Source: Planctomycetaceae bacterium
GTDB lineage: Bacteria > Planctomycetota > Planctomycetia > Pirellulales > UBA1268
Assembly (NCBI GenBank): GCA_018694455.1
Contig: JABHNP010000372.1
Coordinates: 1-12,329, forward strand
Direction of reading: 5' to 3'
DNA length: 12,329 bases
Part shown: piece by piece, positions 6,227-12,329 of the stretch
How positions within the stretch are numbered: the stretch's first letter is position 1
Layout of the letters: every line of letters starts with the position of its first letter
The notes under the pieces: generated by a model
The model's input: the letters and a program-made list of their open reading frames with translations, nothing else
Told to the model about the DNA's origin: nothing
The model's database searches: none
Made by a program: the position numbers and the translations under genes

Positions 6227-7498
6227 ATGTTGTCGCAAAATCTAAACAACGTGTGCATCTATGGGCTCCTCGGAGCGTGCCTCGGTGGAATTACCCTGCC
6301 CGCGATAGCGAGACAGCCGCCCGCACTATCACAAGGAAGAAGGCTTCAAAGTGACAGGTACACAGTCGCACGAGAGCGAATGGTTCGTGAAGACATAGCT
6401 GAAAGCGGGATTACCGATGTTCGCGTGCTCGAAAGCATGCGAATGACACCTCGCCACGAGTTCGTTTCTACTACTCAACGACCGCTCGCATACTTCGACA
6501 TGTCTTTGCCAATCGGAGAACGCCAGACAATCTCAGGGCCTTTTGTTGTTGCTTATATGACCGAACAACTTGACCCTAAACCTACCGACAGAGTTTTGGA
6601 AGTAGGAACCGGAAGTGGATACCAAGCGGCAATACTTTCACCACTCGTGGGAACAGTTTACTCGATTGAGATACATGAGACACTTGGAAGACGAGCACGC
6701 ACAACTCTCCAGCGGCTCGGATATACAAATGTCGTTACAAAAATTGGTGATGGCTTTGTAGGCTGGGAAGAGAAGGGGCCCTTCGACAAAATAATTGTTA
6801 CGTGCTCACCTGAAAAAATTCCATTGCCTCTTATTAATCAGCTTGTTGAAAACGGCATCATGATTATTCCGGTGGGCCAGCGGTACGAGCAGACGTTAGT
6901 ACGACTTCGGAAAAAAGCAGGGAAGCTGGAGCGGATTGATCTTGTACCGAGCCTCTTCGTCCCAATGACAGGCCATGCCGAGGACCGCCGTGAGGTTCTT
7001 CCAGATGCAGAGAATCCAAGCCTCGCCAACTCTGGCTTCGAAGAATGTTTACCAAACAGCCAAACACCCTCTGCTTGGTATTATGGGCGGCAAGAGACGC
7101 TTCTTGAAAACGGTGAAGCGGCGACGGGGCAACGACACCTATTGCTTCAAAACAGTGAACCCGGGCGTCCTGCCCATATTTTTCAGGGATTTCCAATTGA
7201 TGGTCGAGCAGTGCGGGAAGTCACAATTTCCTATTACGTACGTGTGCTACGAGTTGGAAAAGGACGACTCTCTGAAACAAAACCAGGCGTAGCAATCCGT
7301 TTTTTCGACGAACGCCGAGTGCGTTCAACTCGACTTGTTGCTCCCCTCAGAACAATCAGCAATCAATGGCAACGCGTTACGAGCTCGATTCTCGTGCCGA
7401 TCTGGTCAAGAGAGGCCATCTTGCAGATCGGCCTCATGGGAGCCACCGGTCAGATCGAAGTTGACCAAGTTGAAATTATGGCAGCTGATAGATCTTAA
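6227..7498 (+). CDS. Exported protein-L-isoaspartate O-methyltransferase with C-terminal beta domain
   Basis: The methyltransferase domain (about 45-255 of 423 residues) transfers methyl from S-adenosylmethionine to L-isoaspartyl residues in damaged proteins (family function). Typical signatures are VREDIAESGITD, MRMTPRHEFV, LPIGERQTISGPFVVAYM, SAM motif VLEVGTGSGYQAA (123-135), DGFVGW and FVPMTGHAE. The usual TISQP is TISGP here. Residues 1-28 look like a signal sequence (YGLLGACLGGITLPAIA), though without the usual Lys/Arg at the start. LGAC could also be read as a weak lipobox. Residues about 262-421 form an extra region beginning NPSLANSGFEE and rich in strands, with the look of a jelly-roll (CBM-like) domain. 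Plain Pcm proteins have about 210 residues. The ATG at 6227, three bases after the ABC stop, has no ribosome site, suggesting reinitiation. Activity outside the cytosol would need exported SAM, so the catalytic role there is open. Confidence 0.85.
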   Translation: MLSQNLNNVCIYGLLGACLGGITLPAIARQPPALSQGRRLQSDRYTVARERMVREDIAESGITDVRVLESMRMTPRHEFVSTTQRPLAYFDMSLPIGERQTISGPFVVAYMTEQLDPKPTDRVLEVGTGSGYQAAILSPLVGTVYSIEIHETLGRRARTTLQRLGYTNVVTKIGDGFVGWEEKGPFDKIIVTCSPEKIPLPLINQLVENGIMIIPVGQRYEQTLVRLRKKAGKLERIDLVPSLFVPMTGHAEDRREVLPDAENPSLANSGFEECLPNSQTPSAWYYGRQETLLENGEAATGQRHLLLQNSEPGRPAHIFQGFPIDGRAVREVTISYYVRVLRVGKGRLSETKPGVAIRFFDERRVRSTRLVAPLRTISNQWQRVTSSILVPIWSREAILQIGLMGATGQIEVDQVEIMAADRS

Positions 7499-7618
7499 AA
7501 ATAGTGAAAATTAGCTGAAAAACACGCTTTTTGTGTTTAAAACAAAGACGATATTCCCGCGGAATTACTTTTCATAACAACCCCACTCTGCGTATTCCAT
7601 ATTTTTTACCATTCCTTC

Positions 7619-7646
7619 TTGATTTACCCAGCCGTCAAACTATTCT
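7619..7646 (+). promoter_or_regulatory. Possible sigma-70-type promoter
   Basis: TTGATT (7619-7624) and TATTCT (7641-7646) are separated by 16 bases; each matches four of six consensus positions. This would start a transcript about 85 bases before the TIGR03000 gene. The rest of the 7499-7738 spacer shows only a weak AAACAC/GTGTTT hairpin (7520-7538) without a trailing T-run. Confidence 0.25.
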
Positions 7647-7738
7647 AATTCAGTACATGGCTCTGTTCTCGGCCCTTTCGCTCAGCGATCTCCCGAGACA
7701 TTCGTAATACCTTTAACTCCCAGTGGAGATTGCCCTAC

Positions 7739-8860
7739 ATGTTGGCTCACCGATTCATCCGCTCAATTGGATTTTTCACCGTTCTTTCAATTGTGGCGTC
7801 AGCCTGCTGCGATGCACAGGCTGGATGGCACCAACGTTACGCCTCTGCTTATGGCTCTTCAGGTGGCTCTAGCTCGAGCGGCGGCAGCAGTTCATCAGGT
7901 GGATCATCTTCTTCCTACGGCGGCTCGTCTTCCTACGGCGGTTCTTCGTCGTCATACGGTGGTAGCAGTTCATCAGGTGGGCACAGAATGACTCATTGGG
8001 AGCGAAAGGCGTCTCGCCGGGCGTACCGTCACGCTGCACACTCAAGCTACGGTAGTTCAGGTGGAAGTCACTCCTCGTTCTATGGTTCCTCAGGCGGCTC
8101 CAGTTCCAGTGGCGGTAGCTCTGGTGGTTCTTATGGATATTACGGATACAGCTACGGATACGCTGCCCCAGCAGCAAGTGTTGGTTATTCCTCGATGGCG
8201 CCAATGACGTCTAGCATGCCCGTCGACGCCTATCGCGTCATAACCGACGAGCCTGTGGGTGATGTAGCGGGTGACTCCGGTGAAGAGGTTCAAACACCAG
8301 CTCCTAGTGACTCTACTGAAGTTATTCCAAAAGACGGTGTGCTACTTCTTGTATCAGTACCAGACGATGCCAAAGTACTGGTCAATGGATCTGCAACGAC
8401 ATCGACAGGAACGCTTCGTCGATTCGTTTCTCGAGGCCTCCAGGAAGGCGCAACATATGACTACGAGGTTACGATGGTAGTCGATAGCAACGGAAAGCCT
8501 GTCGAAGAGACCCAGATTGTGAGTGTCATGGCTGGTGAACGTAGCGAAGTTTCTTTCGAGGAAACTTTGCAACTTACAACGAGCCTTACTATCCACGTTC
8601 CAGATCAATCAACTGTTTGGCTGGCTGGCAACATGACAGACTCATCTGGATCAACCCGAACTTTTGAAACCTCCTCTCTGCCAGCAGGATCTGCTTGGCA
8701 AGATTATGAGATTCGAGTTGTAACGAAGCACCATGGCCGTGAAAATGTTCTTTCAAAGGTGATAAATCTAGCAGCCGGTGATACGGTTGAACTGTCCTTC
8801 GAAGAAACCGACTTCATCGCTGATACTCGTCTTATTGAAAAGACTGCATCAATTCAGTAG
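7739..8860 (+). CDS. Secreted Gly/Ser-rich protein with two TIGR03000 domains
   Basis: This 373-residue protein of unknown function is of a type I know only from planctomycetes. It has a signal peptide (HRFIRSIGFFTVLSIVASACCDAQA, residues 4-28), then a low-complexity stretch (40-81) built from GGSSSS and SYGG units. A short basic segment (HWERKASRRAYRHAAH, 86-101) and a second Gly/Ser/Tyr block (103-150) follow. Two related beta domains end the protein: about 200-275 (LLLVSVPDDAKVLVNG, FVSRGLQEGATYDYEV, MAGERSEVSFEE) and about 281-356 (LTIHVPDQSTVWLAG, FETSSLPAGSAWQDYEI, AAGDTVELSFEE). I chose the ATG at 7739, with TGGAG ten bases upstream, over the TTG at 7730. It is a single-gene unit, flanked by a possible promoter and a strong terminator. 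A wall or surface role is a guess from the composition. Confidence 0.88.
   Translation: MLAHRFIRSIGFFTVLSIVASACCDAQAGWHQRYASAYGSSGGSSSSGGSSSSGGSSSSYGGSSSYGGSSSSYGGSSSSGGHRMTHWERKASRRAYRHAAHSSYGSSGGSHSSFYGSSGGSSSSGGSSGGSYGYYGYSYGYAAPAASVGYSSMAPMTSSMPVDAYRVITDEPVGDVAGDSGEEVQTPAPSDSTEVIPKDGVLLLVSVPDDAKVLVNGSATTSTGTLRRFVSRGLQEGATYDYEVTMVVDSNGKPVEETQIVSVMAGERSEVSFEETLQLTTSLTIHVPDQSTVWLAGNMTDSSGSTRTFETSSLPAGSAWQDYEIRVVTKHHGRENVLSKVINLAAGDTVELSFEETDFIADTRLIEKTASIQ
7856..7981 (+). repeat. In-frame low-complexity repeat tract
   Basis: The tract encodes Gly/Ser/Tyr units (GGSSSS, SYGG). A 17-base sequence, AGCAGTTCATCAGGTGG, occurs exactly at 7886-7902 and again at 7964-7980, 78 bases (26 codons) apart. 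Deletion or duplication between the copies would keep the frame. Serine codons otherwise vary between units, so the tract is old rather than a recent perfect expansion. Confidence 0.7.
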
Positions 8861-8899
8861 CAGTCTGAGAACGTTATACGATCCGAAAATATCTACGAT

Positions 8900-8935
8900 C
8901 CCCCACGGTTCCACTGAGCCGTGGGGGGTTTTTTT
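8900..8935 (+). terminator. Strong rho-independent terminator
   Basis: CCCCCACGG (8900-8908) pairs perfectly with CCGTGGGGG (8919-8927) around a 10-base loop. After one more G a run of seven T follows (8929-8935). It lies 40 bases after the stop of the TIGR03000 gene and closes that unit, separating it from the next operon. Confidence 0.92.
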
Positions 8936-9054
8936 GGACTTGTCGAAAAAACCAATTTATCTGCCATACATGAAATATTTACTGCCAATCGCCTCGACAC
9001 GCCGATAAGTGCTTGTAGTACACGCATGGACTCCTGACAATCTTCAAAACTATT

Positions 9055-9663
9055 ATGACAAAAGAACTCCGACATGCTGACAACGAAATGAGCGGGTGTC
9101 ACTGGCCGATTGCCATCCGGCTGTTTGTGTCTCTTCTTGTCACGATATACATTCTCGCAGTGGCTCTCCCCCCACTTGCAGGCCCGCCTCCTGCGAGTGA
9201 ACTAGCGAACGTCATCCTGCAGCCATTCCGTCCACTTGTAGGTGCCTTTAGCCTAAGTCACGGCTACCGTTTCTTTGCACCGAACCCAGGGCCAGGGCAT
9301 TCCATTCAATGGACACTCACCACTGACACAGACACCATTGTTAAAGGATCGCTTCCTGACGCCAATTCTGACTGGCCGCGACTTCTTTACCACCGCCGCT
9401 TCATGATTCCAGAAAAGATTTTTGCGATGGTACCACCACCGCAGGCACCTGCAGAAATCCGCCGTGCAGCAACCCGAGACTGGCAACCTTTTGCTGAGGA
9501 CCTTGCAACACGACTGCTTACCGAACATGACGGGCAAAAAATCACTCTCAAACTCATTGAACATTATTTGCCCGACACTTTTGAAACAAGGGAGGGCAGG
9601 GCAGGGGATGACCTAACAACTCCGCTAGGCACCTACAGGTGGCGAGAGAGGGTCTCTGAATGA
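9055..9663 (+). CDS. Single-span membrane protein, partner of HTTM protein
   Basis: This is a 202-residue protein I do not recognise by name. It has one membrane segment near the N-terminus (about 21-42, IRLFVSLLVTIYILAVALPPLA), so the rest most likely faces the outside of the cytoplasmic membrane. Conserved-looking parts are HGYRFFAPNPGPGH (69-82), WPRLLYHRRFMIPE (107-120) and a mixed C-terminal part. It overlaps the HTTM gene by ATGA, and I recall similar small proteins beside HTTM genes in planctomycetes, so a joint complex is inferred. The start ATG at 9055 has no ribosome site; an ATG at 9088 (MSGCHWP) is an alternative that keeps the membrane segment. Near the C-terminus the codons for REGRAGDD are formed by a G-quadruplex-type motif, which may be a small insertion. 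Confidence 0.75.
   Translation: MTKELRHADNEMSGCHWPIAIRLFVSLLVTIYILAVALPPLAGPPPASELANVILQPFRPLVGAFSLSHGYRFFAPNPGPGHSIQWTLTTDTDTIVKGSLPDANSDWPRLLYHRRFMIPEKIFAMVPPPQAPAEIRRAATRDWQPFAEDLATRLLTEHDGQKITLKLIEHYLPDTFETREGRAGDDLTTPLGTYRWRERVSE
9590..9607 (+). repeat. Canonical G-quadruplex motif
   Basis: GGGAGGGCAGGGCAGGGG has four G-runs of three or four with loops of 1, 2 and 2 bases, which meets the standard quadruplex pattern. It is on the coding strand, and so also in the mRNA, 53 bases before the start of the HTTM gene and inside the end of the preceding frame. It shares its first 12 bases with the motif at 4094. Confidence 0.65.
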
Positions 9664-10589
9664 AAAACACCCCTGTCGTAAAAAAACTGGGCCAAGCAAC
9701 TACGGGCTGGCTCACCTCCTGGTGGACAGCGTGGACAACATTCTGGTTTACACCATCAGACCCTACGCTGCTCGGTGTCCTTCGGATTTTGACCGGCACT
9801 CTTTTAACGTGGTCGAGTGTCATCTGGCTCTATGACCAAGAAGGTTTCTTTGGGCAGAACGCCTGGCAATCAGCAGGAAATGTCTGGCGACTCAACGATC
9901 AGCCATGGCATTGGAGTTGGTATTTTGCAGCACAAACACCCACCGCAACCTGGCTGCTTGCTGTTTTAAGTTTTCTTGCAGCCATTTCACTGAGCGTTGG
10001 GTTTTTCACCCGCACTGCGGCTTGTATCGCGTTCGCTGGATACGTCAGTGCTGTGAACCGTGCACCCCTGAATACCTTTGGTTTTGATGACGCCCTAGGG
10101 ATCATGCTGCTACCAATGATCATTGGGAATGCAGGGGCCCGCTTCTCCATCGATAGCCTCTTTAAAAAGGTTCGCCCTGTTCCGAATATTGAAACAACGA
10201 TCGCGATGAGGCTTATTCAGGTCCATCTCTGCATACTTTATTTCTTTTCCGGGTGCGGCAAATTACTTGGAGCAAGCTGGTGGGAAGGTACCGCACTGTG
10301 GGGCGCGGTAGCAAACATCCAATATCGCACAATTGACCTTACATTCCTCGCCTGGCACCCGCTGCTTGTCAATGCACTTACACTTGGTGCATTGTTCTGG
10401 GAAATTTCATATGCGGCATTGATATGGCCTCGATTAACAAGACCTCTTTTTTTGTTGACAGCAGTATTTGTGCACCTGGGCATCGGCCTTACTATGGGCA
10501 TGCTGGAATTCGGAATTGCTATGCTTATTGCTAACATGGCGTTTCTACCCTCACAACTCAACACCCTTCACAACAACACGACTCCTTAA
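9660..10589 (+). CDS. HTTM domain membrane protein
   Basis: This is a polytopic membrane protein of 309 residues with about seven to eight hydrophobic segments (around 37-57, 95-116, 118-132, 144-158, 184-200, 236-256, 262-280 and 281-298). It matches the HTTM domain, the membrane part of vitamin K-dependent gamma-carboxylases. Supporting features are the R-rich entry LLGVLRILTGTLL, NRAPLNTFGFDDALGIMLLP (133-152), QVHLCILYFFSGCGKLLG (187-204) followed by SWWEGTALW, and FVHLGIGLTMGM. At 309 residues it has only the membrane domain and lacks the large lumenal part of true gamma-carboxylases, so carboxylase activity should not be assumed. It is translated by ATGA overlap with the preceding single-span protein; asd follows after 20 bases. 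Confidence 0.85.
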   Translation: MKNTPVVKKLGQATTGWLTSWWTAWTTFWFTPSDPTLLGVLRILTGTLLTWSSVIWLYDQEGFFGQNAWQSAGNVWRLNDQPWHWSWYFAAQTPTATWLLAVLSFLAAISLSVGFFTRTAACIAFAGYVSAVNRAPLNTFGFDDALGIMLLPMIIGNAGARFSIDSLFKKVRPVPNIETTIAMRLIQVHLCILYFFSGCGKLLGASWWEGTALWGAVANIQYRTIDLTFLAWHPLLVNALTLGALFWEISYAALIWPRLTRPLFLLTAVFVHLGIGLTMGMLEFGIAMLIANMAFLPSQLNTLHNNTTP

Positions 10590-10609
10590 CTTGCCACAGG
10601 ACAGAATCT

Positions 10610-11617
10610 ATGATCCACACGCTTGCTATTGTCGGCGCTACTGGTGCTGTTGGAAAAATTATCCTTGACCAACTTGTGAGCCGAGAATTTCCAACGAAAA
10701 ACATCAAATTGCTAGCTTCTCAGCGATCTGCAGGCAAAATAATTGAATGCGGGGGGAAACAACTTGTTGTTGAAGCACTGACAGCGGAAGCCTTCCGGGA
10801 CGTACAAATAGCAATCGGTAGCACGCCAGATGAAGTCGCTGCAGAATTTGTGCCGTGGGCCGTGGAGCAAGGCACTGTCGTGGTTGATGAGAGTGCCCAT
10901 TTCCGCATGCAGCCAGACGTTCCTCTGATTGTTCCTGAAATTAACCCGGAATCAATCCGTCTTCATAAAGGAATCATCGCGAGCCCGAATTGTTCGACGA
11001 CACAAATGGTAATGGTCATGAAGCCACTTCATGATGCAGCCCGCATTCGACGTGTCCTTGTAAGCACCTATCAGGCGGTTAGCGGCGCTGGAATAGCAGC
11101 CACACAAGAACTCAAGCAGGGGCTGCAAGCCTGGCTAAACGGGTCGCCAGAGGAACCGAAGATTTTCACTCATCAAATTGCAGCGAACCTCATCCCCCAG
11201 ATTGGATCAGAGAAGGAGGGGGGGAGTACGAGTGAAGAAATAAAAATGGTTCAGGAAACCCAAAAAATCTTTAATGATAACACCATCGGGGTATGTGCTA
11301 CATGCGTTCGTGTACCAGTTGCTGACGCCCATAGCGAAAGCCTCGTCATAGAAACCGAAAAGCCGCTTTCGCCAGAAGAAGCATCTCGCCTTTTATCGAA
11401 TTTTCCGGGCGTTACTGTCAACGACAACCTTGCTGCCTCCAGCTACCCAATGCCACGAGATGCGGGGGGTCGAGATGATGTCTTCGTCGGTCGTATCCGG
11501 CAGGACACATCGAGCCCAAACTCACTGGCAATGTGGTGCGTATCAGATAACTTGCGGAAAGGCGCTGCGACAAATGCCGTACAAATCGCTGAGCACCTCG
11601 CAAAAGAAATGAATTGA
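10610..11617 (+). CDS. asd: Aspartate-semialdehyde dehydrogenase
   Basis: The enzyme reduces L-4-aspartyl phosphate with NADPH to aspartate 4-semialdehyde, the branch point to lysine/diaminopimelate, threonine and methionine. The 335 residues are full length for the bacterial family. The N-terminal nucleotide-binding motif is VGATGAVG (8-15), and ASQRSAG (36-42) follows. The catalytic Cys128 lies in SPNCSTTQ, Gln155 in TYQAVSGAG, the substrate-binding Glu/Lys in SEEIKM (208-213), and the catalytic His241 in RVPVADAHSES, where most members have GHS or GHA in place of AHS. Three runs of six or seven G occur in the frame (10751-10756, 11218-11224, 11465-11470), encoding Gly-Gly. The start ATG follows the HTTM stop by 20 bases, with a weak AGGA upstream. 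The position behind two membrane-protein genes suggests shared transcription rather than shared function. Confidence 0.96.
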   Translation: MIHTLAIVGATGAVGKIILDQLVSREFPTKNIKLLASQRSAGKIIECGGKQLVVEALTAEAFRDVQIAIGSTPDEVAAEFVPWAVEQGTVVVDESAHFRMQPDVPLIVPEINPESIRLHKGIIASPNCSTTQMVMVMKPLHDAARIRRVLVSTYQAVSGAGIAATQELKQGLQAWLNGSPEEPKIFTHQIAANLIPQIGSEKEGGSTSEEIKMVQETQKIFNDNTIGVCATCVRVPVADAHSESLVIETEKPLSPEEASRLLSNFPGVTVNDNLAASSYPMPRDAGGRDDVFVGRIRQDTSSPNSLAMWCVSDNLRKGAATNAVQIAEHLAKEMN

Positions 11618-11621
11618 TTCC

Positions 11622-12329
11622 ATGAGCCGAAGATTGCAACTTCGTCTTGCCTATAACGGTGAACGGTTTAGCGGGTGGCAGATTCAGCCTGACAAAAGGA
11701 CGGTACAGGGTGTCCTACGTGATGCCATCAAAGGTGTTTGTGGTGAAACAATTGTGCCAAAAGGGAGTAGCCGTACCGATGCCGGCGTTCATGCAGCAGA
11801 TCAGGTTGCAAGCTTCACAACAACAAAAAAATTCTCACCAGATGTTTGGCGAAGGGCAATTAATGCCCACCTTCCAAATGATGTTGTGGTGCTTCGGTCG
11901 AGTGAAGCTGATCCCTCATTTAACCCGATCACTGATGCCGAAAAAAAACGCTATCGCTATCGCATTCATGATGGAGAAGTCCGACCTGTCCTGGCTCGGC
12001 CATTCGTCTGGCAATGGAGGTCCCGACTCAACATTTCTGCAATGCAAAATGCTGCCTCGTGCTTAGTCGGCGAACATGACTTCAGCAGTTTCGAAAACCC
12101 GTCTTCTCCTCGTGTGTCGAAAGTACGAACGATTCATGACATTACGATCAAAAGGCACACAGGGGGTGAGTCTGATGCTGATAACGAGGTCTGGATCGAA
12201 ATTGAAGGAAATGGATTCCTCTACAATATGGTGAGAATTATTGCCGGCACGCTCCTTATGGTCGGCAATGGCAAACGACCAGAAAAATGGGCCAGCATAG
12301 TGCTCGCCGACCGACAACGAACATCCGCG
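11622..12329 (+). CDS. truA: tRNA pseudouridine synthase A, 3'-truncated by window
   Basis: The enzyme isomerises uridines 38-40 in the tRNA anticodon arm to pseudouridine. The frame stays open for 236 codons from ATG 11622 to the last base, so the gene continues past the window; the family has about 245-270 residues, so only the tail is missing. Signatures are LRLAYNGERFSGWQIQP (8-24), TVQGVL (27-32), the catalytic Asp53 in GSSRTDAGVHA (where AGRTDAGVHA is usual), INAHLPNDV, KKRYRYRI, GEHDFSSFEN, and GNGFLYNMVRIIAGTLL. It starts four bases after asd, without a distinct ribosome site, so it is likely cotranscribed and translated by reinitiation. Nothing suggests that the truncation is biological. 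Confidence 0.95.
   Translation, partial: MSRRLQLRLAYNGERFSGWQIQPDKRTVQGVLRDAIKGVCGETIVPKGSSRTDAGVHAADQVASFTTTKKFSPDVWRRAINAHLPNDVVVLRSSEADPSFNPITDAEKKRYRYRIHDGEVRPVLARPFVWQWRSRLNISAMQNAASCLVGEHDFSSFENPSSPRVSKVRTIHDITIKRHTGGESDADNEVWIEIEGNGFLYNMVRIIAGTLLMVGNGKRPEKWASIVLADRQRTSA

Noticed and set aside
6269..6280. Lipoprotein signal (LGAC) in the methyltransferase
   Set aside because: No basic residues before the hydrophobic segment, and the segment continues past the Cys to a better AIA cleavage site; kept only as a remote option.
7520..7538. Hairpin AAACAC/GTGTTT after the methyltransferase gene as a terminator
   Set aside because: Six AT-rich pairs, T-run in the loop rather than after the stem.
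7850..8170. CRISPR-like or tandem satellite array in the repeated stretch
   Set aside because: The repetition is explained by Gly/Ser/Tyr codons in one open frame; no constant repeat-spacer pattern exists.
9660..10589. HTTM protein as a complete vitamin K-dependent gamma-carboxylase
   Set aside because: Only the membrane domain is present; the protein is less than half the length of true carboxylases.
11647..12066. Plus-strand 139-residue ORF inside the truA region
   Set aside because: It is a shadow frame. The frame from 11622 gives clear TruA motifs over 236 codons to the window end.

Overview
The window reads as a piece of a planctomycete chromosome with roughly even base composition, probably from the Pirellulaceae or a relative. 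The strongest lineage marker is the gene at 7739-8860. It carries two copies of a short beta domain that I recognise as the planctomycete-restricted TIGR03000 type behind a Gly/Ser/Tyr low-complexity stretch. Supporting signs are weak or absent Shine-Dalgarno sequences at most starts, an HTTM-family membrane protein with a small single-TM partner, and a MazG-like protein with a cysteine-rich tail. No tRNA, rRNA, CRISPR array, transposase or phage gene was found.

Layout. Positions 1-452 hold no confident gene but contain two hairpins, one of them a large two-step inverted repeat (309-371), upstream of a P-II signalling protein gene (453-800, +) whose T-loop lacks the usual modified residues. 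Convergent to it is leuA (865-2424, -), with a terminator hairpin between the two stop codons. A 296-base divergent spacer follows. Then comes a tight rightward operon: a MazG-like nucleotide pyrophosphohydrolase (2721-3020), a 730-aa exported membrane protein with an amidotransferase-like domain (3017-5209, ATGA overlap), an ABC ATPase (5240-6223) and an exported protein-isoaspartate methyltransferase with a C-terminal beta-sandwich extension (6227-7498, 3-base gap). No ABC permease is present in this stretch. After a 240-base spacer comes the TIGR03000 secreted protein, closed by a textbook rho-independent terminator (8900-8935). The last operon runs 9055 to the right edge: a single-TM protein, an HTTM membrane protein (ATGA overlap), asd, and truA cut off by the window end.

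How they work together. leuA (leucine) and asd (Lys/Thr/Met and, in many bacteria, diaminopimelate) are ordinary amino-acid biosynthesis genes, and P-II is a nitrogen/energy sensor. truA is tRNA modification. The two clusters that may deserve attention are (a) MazG, amidotransferase-like membrane protein, ABC ATPase and exported repair methyltransferase, which looks like an envelope-directed module, and (b) the HTTM protein with its partner. No function is established for either cluster from sequence alone. A recurrent G-rich motif with quadruplex potential occurs inside two genes of these clusters.
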